Below are positions 11,292 to 19,153 of a stretch of DNA of 64,000 bases, piece after piece. The notes under the pieces are model-generated. The model was not told the DNA's origin. It worked only from the letters and a program-made list of their open reading frames with translations, and ran no database searches. The position numbers were made by a program, and so were the translations under genes. The stretch comes from Rubrivivax sp. (GTDB lineage: Bacteria > Pseudomonadota > Gammaproteobacteria > Burkholderiales > Burkholderiaceae_C), in assembly GCA_030653385.1 (NCBI GenBank), contig JAURZM010000050.1:248001-312000 (forward strand). The letters are read 5' to 3'. Position 1 is the first letter of the stretch; each line of letters begins with the position of its first letter.

Positions 11292-12444
11292 GTTCCACCT
11301 GACCTTTCATGCGCCGTCCCAGCCACAGGCTGAGCGCCAGTGCCAGCGCCATGAAGGCCAGCGCCGGCCAGTGAAGGTGTTCGAAGCCCGTGGCCGCGAG
11401 CATCGCACCCCCGGTGGCCGCACCCATGGCCTGGCCCAGGTAGATGGCCGAGGTGTTCAGCGCCAGCAAGGCCGGCGCAAAGCCCGGCGCGCTGGCCGAC
11501 AGGCGGGCCTGCTGCGCCGAATTCGACGAAAACACACCCAGCGCCCAGGGCACCACCACCAGCGCCATCACCGGCACCGTGACGGCCAGCGGCCAGGCCA
11601 TCAGCGCCAGCATCACCAGCACCAGACCCAGGTTGACACAGCGGGCAGGGCCGAGGCGGTCGATCCAGCGAGTGAGCAGCACATTGCCCAACAGGCCGAA
11701 AGCGCCGAACCACATGAACAGGAAACTCACCGTCTCGGGGCTGGCACCCAACACGCGGCGGTAGTAGGGCGCGAAGTAGGTGAACAGCGTGAACTGCGCG
11801 GCGCCGCTGAGCACGGTGACCATCACAAGGCCCATCAGCAGCGGGTGTGCCAGCACCGTGCCCCAGCTGCGCCAGGGCAGGGGCAGCGGCCGCACACCGG
11901 TCGGCACGCTGCGCCACACCGCCCAGGCGGCCAGCAGGCTGAGCACCGCCACCAGCACGAAGGCCCAGCGCCAGCCGAAGGTTTCGCCGATCCAGGCATG
12001 CAAAGGCAGCCCCAGCACCGATGCCACCGACCAACCCAGGAAGATGAAGGCCATGGCCCGACCACGTTCCCCGGGCGGTGCCAGCACATTGATGGCCGCG
12101 GCCGCCTGCGGCGTGAAAACCGCGGCGCCCAGCACCGCCAGGGCCCGCATCGGCAACAGCGCCGCATAGCTGGGCATCAGTGCGCACAGCGCGTGACCGA
12201 TGGCGTACCAGACCAGCGAAGCGGTCAGCAGCCAGCGGCGGTCGCTGTCGCCCCACAACACGGCCAGCAGCGGCGCACCCAGGGCCATGGCCACGGCGGC
12301 CACGCTGATGAGCTGCCCGCCCACCGCCACCGTGACCTGCAGCGAGGCCACCAGGTCGTTCAGCGAGCCGGCGGTCACCATCACGCCGCAACCGATGGCA
12401 AAGTTGCCGGCCAGCAGGGCGCGGCTGGCACGCTTGAGCGTCAT
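11284..12444 (-). CDS. MFS transporter (arabinose-efflux/YdhP-like)
   Basis: A 386-residue major facilitator protein with about twelve hydrophobic segments. The short loop DSDRRWLLTAS between segments 2 and 3 and a second-half WIDRLGPARCVNLG loop are the typical repeats of the fold. It resembles drug/sugar efflux carriers of the AraJ/YdhP group; the substrate is unknown. It overlaps the split chromate transporter downstream, suggesting a small export operon. Confidence 0.85.
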   Translation of the reverse strand: MTLKRASRALLAGNFAIGCGVMVTAGSLNDLVASLQVTVAVGGQLISVAAVAMALGAPLLAVLWGDSDRRWLLTASLVWYAIGHALCALMPSYAALLPMRALAVLGAAVFTPQAAAAINVLAPPGERGRAMAFIFLGWSVASVLGLPLHAWIGETFGWRWAFVLVAVLSLLAAWAVWRSVPTGVRPLPLPWRSWGTVLAHPLLMGLVMVTVLSGAAQFTLFTYFAPYYRRVLGASPETVSFLFMWFGAFGLLGNVLLTRWIDRLGPARCVNLGLVLVMLALMAWPLAVTVPVMALVVVPWALGVFSSNSAQQARLSASAPGFAPALLALNTSAIYLGQAMGAATGGAMLAATGFEHLHWPALAFMALALALSLWLGRRMKGQVEHA

Positions 12445-12482
12445 GCGCAGGACCTCATGCGTCGTGCTGGCTCAGCCCCGGC

Positions 12483-13490
12483 TCAGCGCATCACCTTCAA
12501 GGCTTCCGGGTTGACCAGGTTGGTGGGCGTGTTGTGGATGAAGTTGATGACGTTGTCGAAGGCCGCACCGAAGTACAGCTCGTAGCTGTCCTGTTCGACA
12601 TAGCCGATGTGCGGCGTGCAGACGGCGTTTTCCAGGCGCAGCAATGGGTGGCCCTGGAGGATGGGTTCGCTCTCGAACACGTCCACCGCGGCCATGCCGG
12701 GGCGGCCGCGGTTGAGTGCCGCCACCAGCGCGTTGTTCTCCAGCAGTTCGGCACGCGAGGTGTTGACCAGCAGCGCCGTGGGCTTCATGCGTGACAGCGC
12801 GTCGAGCCGCACGATGCCGCGTGACTCGTCGGTCAGGCGCAGGTGCAGCGACAGCACGTCGCTGGTCTCGAAGAAGTTCTCGCAGCTGGGCGCTGCGATG
12901 CAGCCATCGGCCACCGCACGTTCACGCGACAGTTCGCTGCCCCACACCTGCACCTGCATGCCGAAGGCACGGCCGTAACCGGCCACCAGGCGGCCAATCT
13001 TGCCGTAGCCCCAGATGCCCAGCGTCTTGCCTTTCAGGAGCAGGCCAACGCCGAAGTTGGGTGGCATCGAAGCGGCCTTCAGGCCACTTTGTTGCCAGGC
13101 GCCGTGTTTGAGGTTGCCGATGTACTGCGGCAGGCGGCGCATCGAAGCCATGATCAGGGCCCAGGTCAGCTCGGCCGGTGCCACTGGCGAGCCCACGCCC
13201 TCGGCCACCGCGATGCCCAGCCGCGTGGCCGCTTCCACGTCGACGTGCGAGCCCACACGGCCGGTCTGCGAGATGAGCTTCAGCTTGGGCAGCTTTTCCA
13301 GCAGCGCACGCGGGAACTGCGTGCGTTCGCGGATCAGCACCAGCACGTCGGCGTCGCGCAGGCGAACCGACAGTTGCCCGATGCCTTTCACGGTGTTGGT
13401 GAAGACCTTGGCATGGAAGGGCTCCAGCAGCTGCGCGCACTGCAGCTTGCGCACAGCGTCCTGATAGTCGTCGAGGATGATGATGTTCAT
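12483..13490 (-). CDS. D-2-hydroxyacid dehydrogenase family protein
   Basis: A 335-residue NAD-dependent D-2-hydroxyacid dehydrogenase of the phosphoglycerate-dehydrogenase-like group. The nucleotide-binding GYGKIGRLVAGYG loop is near residue 155, and the catalytic Arg (LLVNTSRAELLE), Glu (VFESEP) and His (TPHIGYVEQD) follow in order. The start at MNIIILDDYQ (13490) is chosen because it opens the substrate domain; an upstream frame to 13562 is not conserved in type. Physiological substrate unknown. Confidence 0.9.
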   Translation of the reverse strand: MNIIILDDYQDAVRKLQCAQLLEPFHAKVFTNTVKGIGQLSVRLRDADVLVLIRERTQFPRALLEKLPKLKLISQTGRVGSHVDVEAATRLGIAVAEGVGSPVAPAELTWALIMASMRRLPQYIGNLKHGAWQQSGLKAASMPPNFGVGLLLKGKTLGIWGYGKIGRLVAGYGRAFGMQVQVWGSELSRERAVADGCIAAPSCENFFETSDVLSLHLRLTDESRGIVRLDALSRMKPTALLVNTSRAELLENNALVAALNRGRPGMAAVDVFESEPILQGHPLLRLENAVCTPHIGYVEQDSYELYFGAAFDNVINFIHNTPTNLVNPEALKVMR

Positions 13491-13582
13491 GGCGCCTTGT
13501 GCTGTTGATTCTGCCCGTTCCTGCACAGCGGTCTGGCTGGGGCTAGCATCCGCGACCCGCAAATCTTCCAGGAAACAAGACC

Positions 13583-14092
13583 ATGAGCATCACCATGCAT
13601 TCCGTCAGCGCGCCCATCTTCGTGCGCACCCTCACCAGCATGCTGGTGTGGCTGGACAAGGCCCAGGCCCACGCCGAAGCGCGCAAGTTCGACGTCAACA
13701 ACTTCCTGGGCCTGCGCCTGGCGCCAGACATGTTGCCCTTCACGCGCCAGATCCAAATCACCACCGACGGTGTCAAGGGCTGCATGGCGCGCCTGTCGGG
13801 CCAGGAGATCCCGAAGTGGGCGGACACCGAAACCAGCCTGGACGAACTGCGTGCGCGCATCCGCAAGACGATCGACTACGTGCAGAGCTTCAGCGCAGCG
13901 CAGATCGACGGCACCGAAGAAAAAGAGATCCTGCTGCCCACGCGCCAGGGCGACCCCCTGCGTTTCACGGGCGAGGCTTACCTGAAGCATTACGTGCTGC
14001 CCAACTTCTTCTTCCACGCCACCACCACCTACGCCCTGCTGCGCCACGGCGGTGTTGATCTGGGCAAGCGCGACTACTTGGGCGCTGCCTGA
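13583..14092 (+). CDS. DUF1993 family protein
   Basis: A 169-residue soluble protein matching DUF1993 (DinB-like four-helix fold). It has an N-terminal helix with VRTLTSMLVWLDKAQAHAEA and a conserved late segment HYVLPNFFFHATTTYALLRHGG. A good ribosome-binding site (CCAGGAAAC) precedes the ATG. No function is established. Its last 19 bp overlap convergently with the end of mltD. Confidence 0.88.
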   Translation: MSITMHSVSAPIFVRTLTSMLVWLDKAQAHAEARKFDVNNFLGLRLAPDMLPFTRQIQITTDGVKGCMARLSGQEIPKWADTETSLDELRARIRKTIDYVQSFSAAQIDGTEEKEILLPTRQGDPLRFTGEAYLKHYVLPNFFFHATTTYALLRHGGVDLGKRDYLGAA

Positions 14093-15714
14093 GCGACGCT
14101 GGTGCGGGCCGCTGCGGCAGGTGCGGCGGCCTTGCGAACGACCTTCTTCGACGGCTTGGCTGTTGAAGCCTTTGCCGTGGGCTGCGAGGCCTGTTTGGCA
14201 GCCACCTTGCCACGCGGCGCGGGTGCCTTGGCCGCGCGCCGCGCCGGCGCGGGCGCCAGCATGACCACCACCGCCTGACCGGGGCGGAAGAGCGCGCCCG
14301 TGGCCACGCCATTCCACTGCGCCACCTGGGCTGCCGTCACGCGATAGCGCCGCGCCACGGCGGCCACGCTGTCGCCCTTCTTGCCGGCCTTGAAGCTGTG
14401 CCGGCGCAGCGCCCGGCCTTCGGGCGTGAAGGCCATCATCGCGTTGTCGGCGACATGACCCGCCACGTCGCCGGTCGTGCCGGCACTGCGTGGCACGAGC
14501 AGCGTCGAACCCACCTTGACCAGCATGCGCGCCGGGATGCGGTTGACATCGCGCAGTTCTGCCTCACTCATGCCCACCAGCTTGGCCGCTTCGGCAGGCT
14601 TCAGCGTGCGCGGTGCCACCCAGGCTGTCCAGCTGGCCAGCGGGCCGCTGCGCACGGCCAGTTCGCGCACGAAGGCATTGGCGTTGTCGTAGGGCAGCAG
14701 CACCTGCGGCACACCCGCAGCCAGGATCACGGGCTGGTTCATCTGCGGGTTCAGGGCCTGGAATTCGTCCAGCGACAGACCGGACAAACGTGCCGCCAGG
14801 GCCACGTCGATGTCGCGGGCGATGGGCACCGTCATGAAGTAGGGGTGGTTCTCCAGCGGTGGCAGCTTCAGGCCCAGGCGTTCTGGTGCAGCCACGATGT
14901 TTTTGATGGCCAGCAACTTGGGCACGTAGTCGCGTGTTTCCAGCGGCATCGTCAGGCTGGCGTAGTCGGTGGGCTTGCCCGCGCGTTTGTTGCGCGCGAT
15001 GGCCCGCATCACATTGCCCTGGCCCCAGTTGTAGGCGGCCAATGCCAGGTGCCAGTCGTCGAACATGCCGTGCAGGCGCTGCAGATAGTCCAGCGCTGCG
15101 CGGGTGGATGCGAGCACGTCGCGGCGGTCGTCGCGGAACATGTTCTGGCGCAGTTCGAAGTCCTTGCCCGTGGCCGGCATGAATTGCCACATGCCCGAAG
15201 CCCGGGCGTGCGACTGCGCCTGGGGGTTGAAGGCACTTTCGATGAAGGGCAGCAGGGCCAGTTCAGCCGGCATCCGGCGCCGCTCGACTTCTTCGACGAT
15301 GTGGAAGAGGTAGCGGCCGCCACGGGCCACCATGCGCTGCACGTAGTCGGGCTGGCGGGCGTAGTACTGCTCCCATTTCTGCACCCGTTCGTCTTGCAGA
15401 CCGGGCATGGACCAGTTGTTGCGCAGCCTGTCCCACAGGCTGCTGCGGGCGTCGCCTTGTTCAAGGTCCCAGCGGCCCATCGGCAGCGGCGGCAAGGGCG
15501 GCAGTTCGGGTGAGGGCACCACAGCGGGTGGTGCCGGTGTCTTGATGACCGGTGACGCGGGTTCGGCGGCCACCACCAACGGTGGCGCAACAGGCTCGGC
15601 GGTCAACGGTTCAGTGACGGTCGCGCAACCGGCCACCACCAGCGCCACCAAGGCGCCGATCAGCCGGGTCGGCAACACAAACACGGGGCGACACGGCTCG
15701 GGGGATTTCTGCAT
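14074..15714 (-). CDS. mltD: Membrane-bound lytic murein transglycosylase D (MltD-like), with LysM domains
   Basis: A 546-residue lipoprotein: signal peptide ending VVAGC, a Pro/Val-rich linker, then an SLT domain with the catalytic Glu in LLPFIESAFNP and ASGMWQFMPATG downstream. The C-terminal half carries LysM peptidoglycan-binding repeats (one near KVGSTLLVPRSA, one near KKGDSVAAVARRYRV) and ends in a Lys/Ala-rich tail. It cleaves glycan strands to anhydromuropeptides at the outer membrane. The ATG at 15714 overlaps the gloB stop (TGATG), so the two are coupled; an in-frame ATG at 15732 inside gloB is possible. Confidence 0.92.
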   Translation of the reverse strand: MQKSPEPCRPVFVLPTRLIGALVALVVAGCATVTEPLTAEPVAPPLVVAAEPASPVIKTPAPPAVVPSPELPPLPPLPMGRWDLEQGDARSSLWDRLRNNWSMPGLQDERVQKWEQYYARQPDYVQRMVARGGRYLFHIVEEVERRRMPAELALLPFIESAFNPQAQSHARASGMWQFMPATGKDFELRQNMFRDDRRDVLASTRAALDYLQRLHGMFDDWHLALAAYNWGQGNVMRAIARNKRAGKPTDYASLTMPLETRDYVPKLLAIKNIVAAPERLGLKLPPLENHPYFMTVPIARDIDVALAARLSGLSLDEFQALNPQMNQPVILAAGVPQVLLPYDNANAFVRELAVRSGPLASWTAWVAPRTLKPAEAAKLVGMSEAELRDVNRIPARMLVKVGSTLLVPRSAGTTGDVAGHVADNAMMAFTPEGRALRRHSFKAGKKGDSVAAVARRYRVTAAQVAQWNGVATGALFRPGQAVVVMLAPAPARRAAKAPAPRGKVAAKQASQPTAKASTAKPSKKVVRKAAAPAAAARTSVAQAAPK

Positions 15715-16481
15715 CAGAAGCGGTTTTTCCATTCGCGCAGCGCGGCGAGCACGGCCACGGGCGAAGTGCCAGCAGCGCCCTGCGCCTGCGCCGCCGCCAC
15801 GACGGCGGGTTCGGTGCAGCGCAGAAAGGGGTTGATCATGCACTCCAGGCCGATGCTGGACGGCAATGTCGGAAGACCTTGTGCACGCAAGGCTTCGCAA
15901 TGCGCCCGGTGACGGGCCAGCACCGTGTTGTCTGGCTCGACGTTGGCGGCAAAGCGCAGGTTGGACAGGGTGTATTCATGGGTGCAGCACACGCGGGTGT
16001 CGGCGGCCAGCGCGCCCAGCTTGGACAGCGACTGGTGCATCTGCGCCGGTGTGCCTTCGAACAGGCGCCCGCATCCGGCAGAAAACAAGGTGTCGCCGCA
16101 GAACAGCAGACCTTCTGGCGCCGCGCCCTGCTGCACGTAGGCGATGTGGCCGGCAGTGTGGCCCGGCACGTCGACAACCGCGAACGTCAGGCCCAGCACC
16201 TGCACCACATCGCCTTCGTTCAGTGGCGTGAAAGGACTGGGGATGCGCTCGCGGGCCGGCCCGTAGACAGGGCCTTGCAGCCGGCGGCGCAAGCGGTCGA
16301 CACCGCCGGTGTGATCACCGTGGTGGTGGGTCACTAGAATGCCGAAAAGCTGAAGGCTCAGCCGGTCCAGCGCATCAAGAACGGGTGCTGCGTCACCCGG
16401 ATCCACCACCACGGCGCGCGCGCCGTCATGCAACATCCAGATGTAGTTGTCGGCGAAGGCGGGCAGCGCTAAGAGATTCAT
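15714..16481 (-). CDS. gloB: Hydroxyacylglutathione hydrolase (glyoxalase II)
   Basis: A 255-residue metallo-beta-lactamase-fold enzyme that hydrolyses S-lactoylglutathione in methylglyoxal detoxification. The binuclear metal site THHHGDHTGG is at about residues 51-60, further ligands sit in VPGHTAGH and FCGDTLFSAGCGR, and CTHEYT is near 170. The C-terminal REWKN is the usual HAGH end. It is divergent from the methyltransferase gene, and the two ATG codons overlap by 2 bp, leaving no intergenic promoter space. Confidence 0.95.
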   Translation of the reverse strand: MNLLALPAFADNYIWMLHDGARAVVVDPGDAAPVLDALDRLSLQLFGILVTHHHGDHTGGVDRLRRRLQGPVYGPARERIPSPFTPLNEGDVVQVLGLTFAVVDVPGHTAGHIAYVQQGAAPEGLLFCGDTLFSAGCGRLFEGTPAQMHQSLSKLGALAADTRVCCTHEYTLSNLRFAANVEPDNTVLARHRAHCEALRAQGLPTLPSSIGLECMINPFLRCTEPAVVAAAQAQGAAGTSPVAVLAALREWKNRF

Positions 16482-17322
16482 GACGCGAGAGCAGTCGAGT
16501 ATAGAGTTGGGCTCCTGGCTGCAGACACCGCCGGGCCGTTACCTGCTGGCCTGGGAGCAGGACCGGCTGGACCATGCGGTGACCGACGCCTTCGGCTTCC
16601 ACGCCCTGCAGCTGGGTTTGCCCGAAGTCGAAGCGCTGCGCGCCAACCGCATGCCGCACCGCTGGGTGGCCAGCAACACCTTGTACACCCCCGAGTCGCT
16701 GGCGCTGCCACCACCGCTGGACAGCCAGATCACCACCCAGCCCGGTGTCGAGCCGCTCAGCCTGCACTGCGAATTCGACGCCTTGCCTTTTCCCAACGCC
16801 AGCGTCGACCTGGTGGTGCTGCCCCATGCACTGGAACTGGCGCGTGACCCGCACCAGACCCTGCGTGAAGTGGAACGTGTGCTGGTGCCCGAAGGGCGCG
16901 TGGTCATCGCCGGCTTCAACCCGGCCAGCCTGTGGGGCTTGCGCCAGCGGGCAGGGCACGCCAAGAGGGGCATGGGTCTTGGCCGCGACCAGAGCCTGTA
17001 CCTGCCCAGCGCCGGCGACTTCATCGGCTACTGGCGGCTGCGCGACTGGCTGCGCCTGCTCAGCTTCGAAGTCGAGTCTGGCCGCTTTGGCTGCTGGCGG
17101 CCGCCACTGAAGTCCGAGGCCTGGCTGGAGCGTTTCGACTGGATGGACCGGGTCGGCGACCGTTGGTGGCCGGTGCTGGGCTCCGTGTACTTCGTGGTGG
17201 CCGTCAAGCGTGTGCGTGGCATGCGCCTGGTGGGCCTGGTGCGCAAGGAAAAGCGCGCGCTTCGGGGTGCACCGGCCGTGGTGGCCAACCGCCAGCGAGA
17301 GCGGGCCAATCTGGAACGTTGA
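16480..17322 (+). CDS. SAM-dependent methyltransferase (YafS-like)
   Basis: A 280-residue class I methyltransferase-type protein. The central core resembles Methyltransf_11: FDALPFPNASVDLVVLPHALE is the motif II/III region, followed by REVERVLVPEGRVVIAGFNP. The usual N-terminal Gly-rich SAM loop is weak (SNTLYTPESLALP), as in YafS proteins. Gene order gloB - methyltransferase - rnhA matches the E. coli gloB/yafS/rnhA locus, which supports the call. The ATG at 16480 overlaps the gloB start codon; substrate unknown. Confidence 0.82.
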   Translation: MTREQSSIELGSWLQTPPGRYLLAWEQDRLDHAVTDAFGFHALQLGLPEVEALRANRMPHRWVASNTLYTPESLALPPPLDSQITTQPGVEPLSLHCEFDALPFPNASVDLVVLPHALELARDPHQTLREVERVLVPEGRVVIAGFNPASLWGLRQRAGHAKRGMGLGRDQSLYLPSAGDFIGYWRLRDWLRLLSFEVESGRFGCWRPPLKSEAWLERFDWMDRVGDRWWPVLGSVYFVVAVKRVRGMRLVGLVRKEKRALRGAPAVVANRQRERANLER

Positions 17323-17348
17323 GACAACAGTGAATGGCACAAGGCACG

Positions 17349-17819
17349 ATGATTGAAGAGAAGCAGTCCCCCTCGAGCACACCTGTGACCGAGGTGGTGA
17401 TCTATGCCGACGGCGCCTGCCGCGGCAACCCGGGCCCGGGCGGTTGGGGCGCGTGGCTGAAGAGTGGCAACGCCGAGCGCGAACTTTTTGGTGGCGAAGC
17501 ACTGACCACCAACAACCGCATGGAACTGACCGCGGTGATCGAGGCACTGGCTTCGCTGAAACGCCAGTGTGCGGTGACCATCTACACCGACAGTGCCTAT
17601 GTGAAGGACGGCATCACGTCGTGGATCCACGGCTGGAAGTTGCGCGGCTGGAAAACGGCCGACAAAAAGCCCGTGAAAAACGTCGATCTCTGGCAGCGGC
17701 TGGATACCCTGAACGCCAGCCACCAGGTGCAGTGGCGCTGGGTGAAGGGCCATGCCGGCGACCCGGGCAACGAAAGGGCAGACCGCCTGGCCAACAAGGG
17801 CGTCGATTCGCTGGCCTGA
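17349..17819 (+). CDS. rnhA: Ribonuclease HI
   Basis: A 156-residue RNase HI that removes RNA from RNA-DNA hybrids. All four metal-binding acids are visible: Asp in [14 protein letters not shown], Glu in [13 protein letters not shown], Asp in [10 protein letters not shown] and Asp in [11 protein letters not shown]. The basic protrusion [16 protein letters not shown] is also present. The ATG at 17349 with AAGG upstream is preferred; an in-frame ATG at 17334 adds five residues. The neighbouring dnaQ seen at the E. coli locus is absent here. Confidence 0.97.
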   Translation: MIEEKQSPSSTPVTEVVIYADGACRGNPGPGGWGAWLKSGNAERELFGGEALTTNNRMELTAVIEALASLKRQCAVTIYTDSAYVKDGITSWIHGWKLRGWKTADKKPVKNVDLWQRLDTLNASHQVQWRWVKGHAGDPGNERADRLANKGVDSLA

Positions 17820-17892
17820 CCGACCCCGGGCCGGCAGGAAACAAGACCTCTCGTTACATTAACGGGTTGGTTCGGATGCGTGAGAACAGCCC

Positions 17893-19122
17893 TTGAAGAA
17901 GATGCATACCCTGGTGGCCGTGATCGGCATCGTTGTGGCCGCCGGCGCTGCATGGTGGTGGCAAAACGGCAAGTCACCTTCAATGGCGGCCGGCACCGCG
18001 CCGTCGCCGGCCGGTGGCGGCGCGCCCGCCGGCGCACGTGGGCCGGGTGGGCCGGGTGGGCCCGCCGTCGTCGAAGTGGCGAAGGTGCAGCTGGTGCGGC
18101 TCACCGACGAGGTCAGCGCCGTCGGTTCCCTGCGCTCCAGCCAAGGGGTCATGCTGCGTCCCGAGGTCAGCGGCCGCATCGCCGCGCTGGGCTTTTCCGA
18201 CGGTCAGCGTGTGCGCCGCGGCCAGTTGCTGGTGCAGATGGACGACACCCTGCAGCGTGCGCAACTTCAGCAAGCCGAAGCGCAGGCCAGCATAGCCAGA
18301 ACCAATCTGGAGCGCAGCCGCGAACTGCTGGCGCAAAGTTTTGTCAGCCAGAGCGCGGTGGACCAGAACGGCGCTGCGCTGCAGGTGGCCGAAGCGCAGG
18401 TGGCGCTGGCCCGGGCGCAGCTGGCACGGCTGAAGGTCTTCGCGCCCTTCGACGGCACCGCCGGCCTGAAGTTGGTGAACGTGGGTGACTACGTCAAGGA
18501 CGGTGCCGACATCGTCAACATCGAAGACCTGTCTTCGCTGACCGTGCAGTTTGCCTTGCCCGAGCGGACCATCGACCGCCTGCGTGCAGGCCAGGTGGTG
18601 GAAGTGACACTCGACGCCTTGCCAGACCGCAAGTTCACGGGCCGTGTGCTGGCCGTGGATTCATTGGTGGACACCAACGGCCGTGCGCTGCAGGTGCTGG
18701 CGCGTGTGGACAACCCGGGCGCGCTGTTGAAGCCTGGCATGTTTGCACGTCCGCGTGTGGTGTTTTCGGTGCGTGAGGGCGCCGTCGTCGTGCCGGAAGA
18801 AGCCTTGGTGCCACAAGGTGGCCGGCAGCTGATCTTCAAGCTGGTGAACGGCCCCGACGGCAAGCTGGTTTCGCAACGGCTCGAGGCCAAGATCGGCACC
18901 CGTCTGCCCGGCAAGGTCGAGATCCTGGAAGGCCTGGTGGCCGGTGACACGGTGATCACCGCCGGCCATTCGCGCCTGCTGCGGGGTGATGCCGTGCCTG
19001 TGCGTGTGGTCGACCTGGACAAACCCGCTGCCGCCCGCGGGCCGGGTGGCGCCGCATCGGGTGGCGCCCGCCAGACCGCACCCGGCGCCAGCGGGGGCCG
19101 GCCCGCGATGACCCAGCCCTGA
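17893..19122 (+). CDS. RND efflux periplasmic adaptor subunit (membrane fusion protein)
   Basis: A 409-residue HlyD/AcrA-type adaptor with an N-terminal membrane anchor (residues 5-23), a Pro/Gly linker, then a lipoyl-like half-motif (LRPEVSGRIAALGFSDGQRVRRGQLL), an alpha-helical hairpin, the second lipoyl half and beta-barrel/MP domains. The C-terminus is Gly/Ala-rich and disordered. It bridges the inner-membrane pump encoded next to an outer-membrane channel, which is not encoded here. The frame starts at TTG 17893; ATG at 17902 is the alternative. Confidence 0.93.
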   Translation: MKKMHTLVAVIGIVVAAGAAWWWQNGKSPSMAAGTAPSPAGGGAPAGARGPGGPGGPAVVEVAKVQLVRLTDEVSAVGSLRSSQGVMLRPEVSGRIAALGFSDGQRVRRGQLLVQMDDTLQRAQLQQAEAQASIARTNLERSRELLAQSFVSQSAVDQNGAALQVAEAQVALARAQLARLKVFAPFDGTAGLKLVNVGDYVKDGADIVNIEDLSSLTVQFALPERTIDRLRAGQVVEVTLDALPDRKFTGRVLAVDSLVDTNGRALQVLARVDNPGALLKPGMFARPRVVFSVREGAVVVPEEALVPQGGRQLIFKLVNGPDGKLVSQRLEAKIGTRLPGKVEILEGLVAGDTVITAGHSRLLRGDAVPVRVVDLDKPAAARGPGGAASGGARQTAPGASGGRPAMTQP

Positions 19123-19153
19123 GACAGAACCGTCCCGTCGCCAGGAAGACACG

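Noticed and set aside
10126..12585. Very long plus-strand frame opposite the chromate transporter and MFS genes
   Set aside because: Composition (Gln/His/Arg-rich, no hydrophobic core) is that of an antisense shadow of high-GC genes; the minus-strand genes have clear families.
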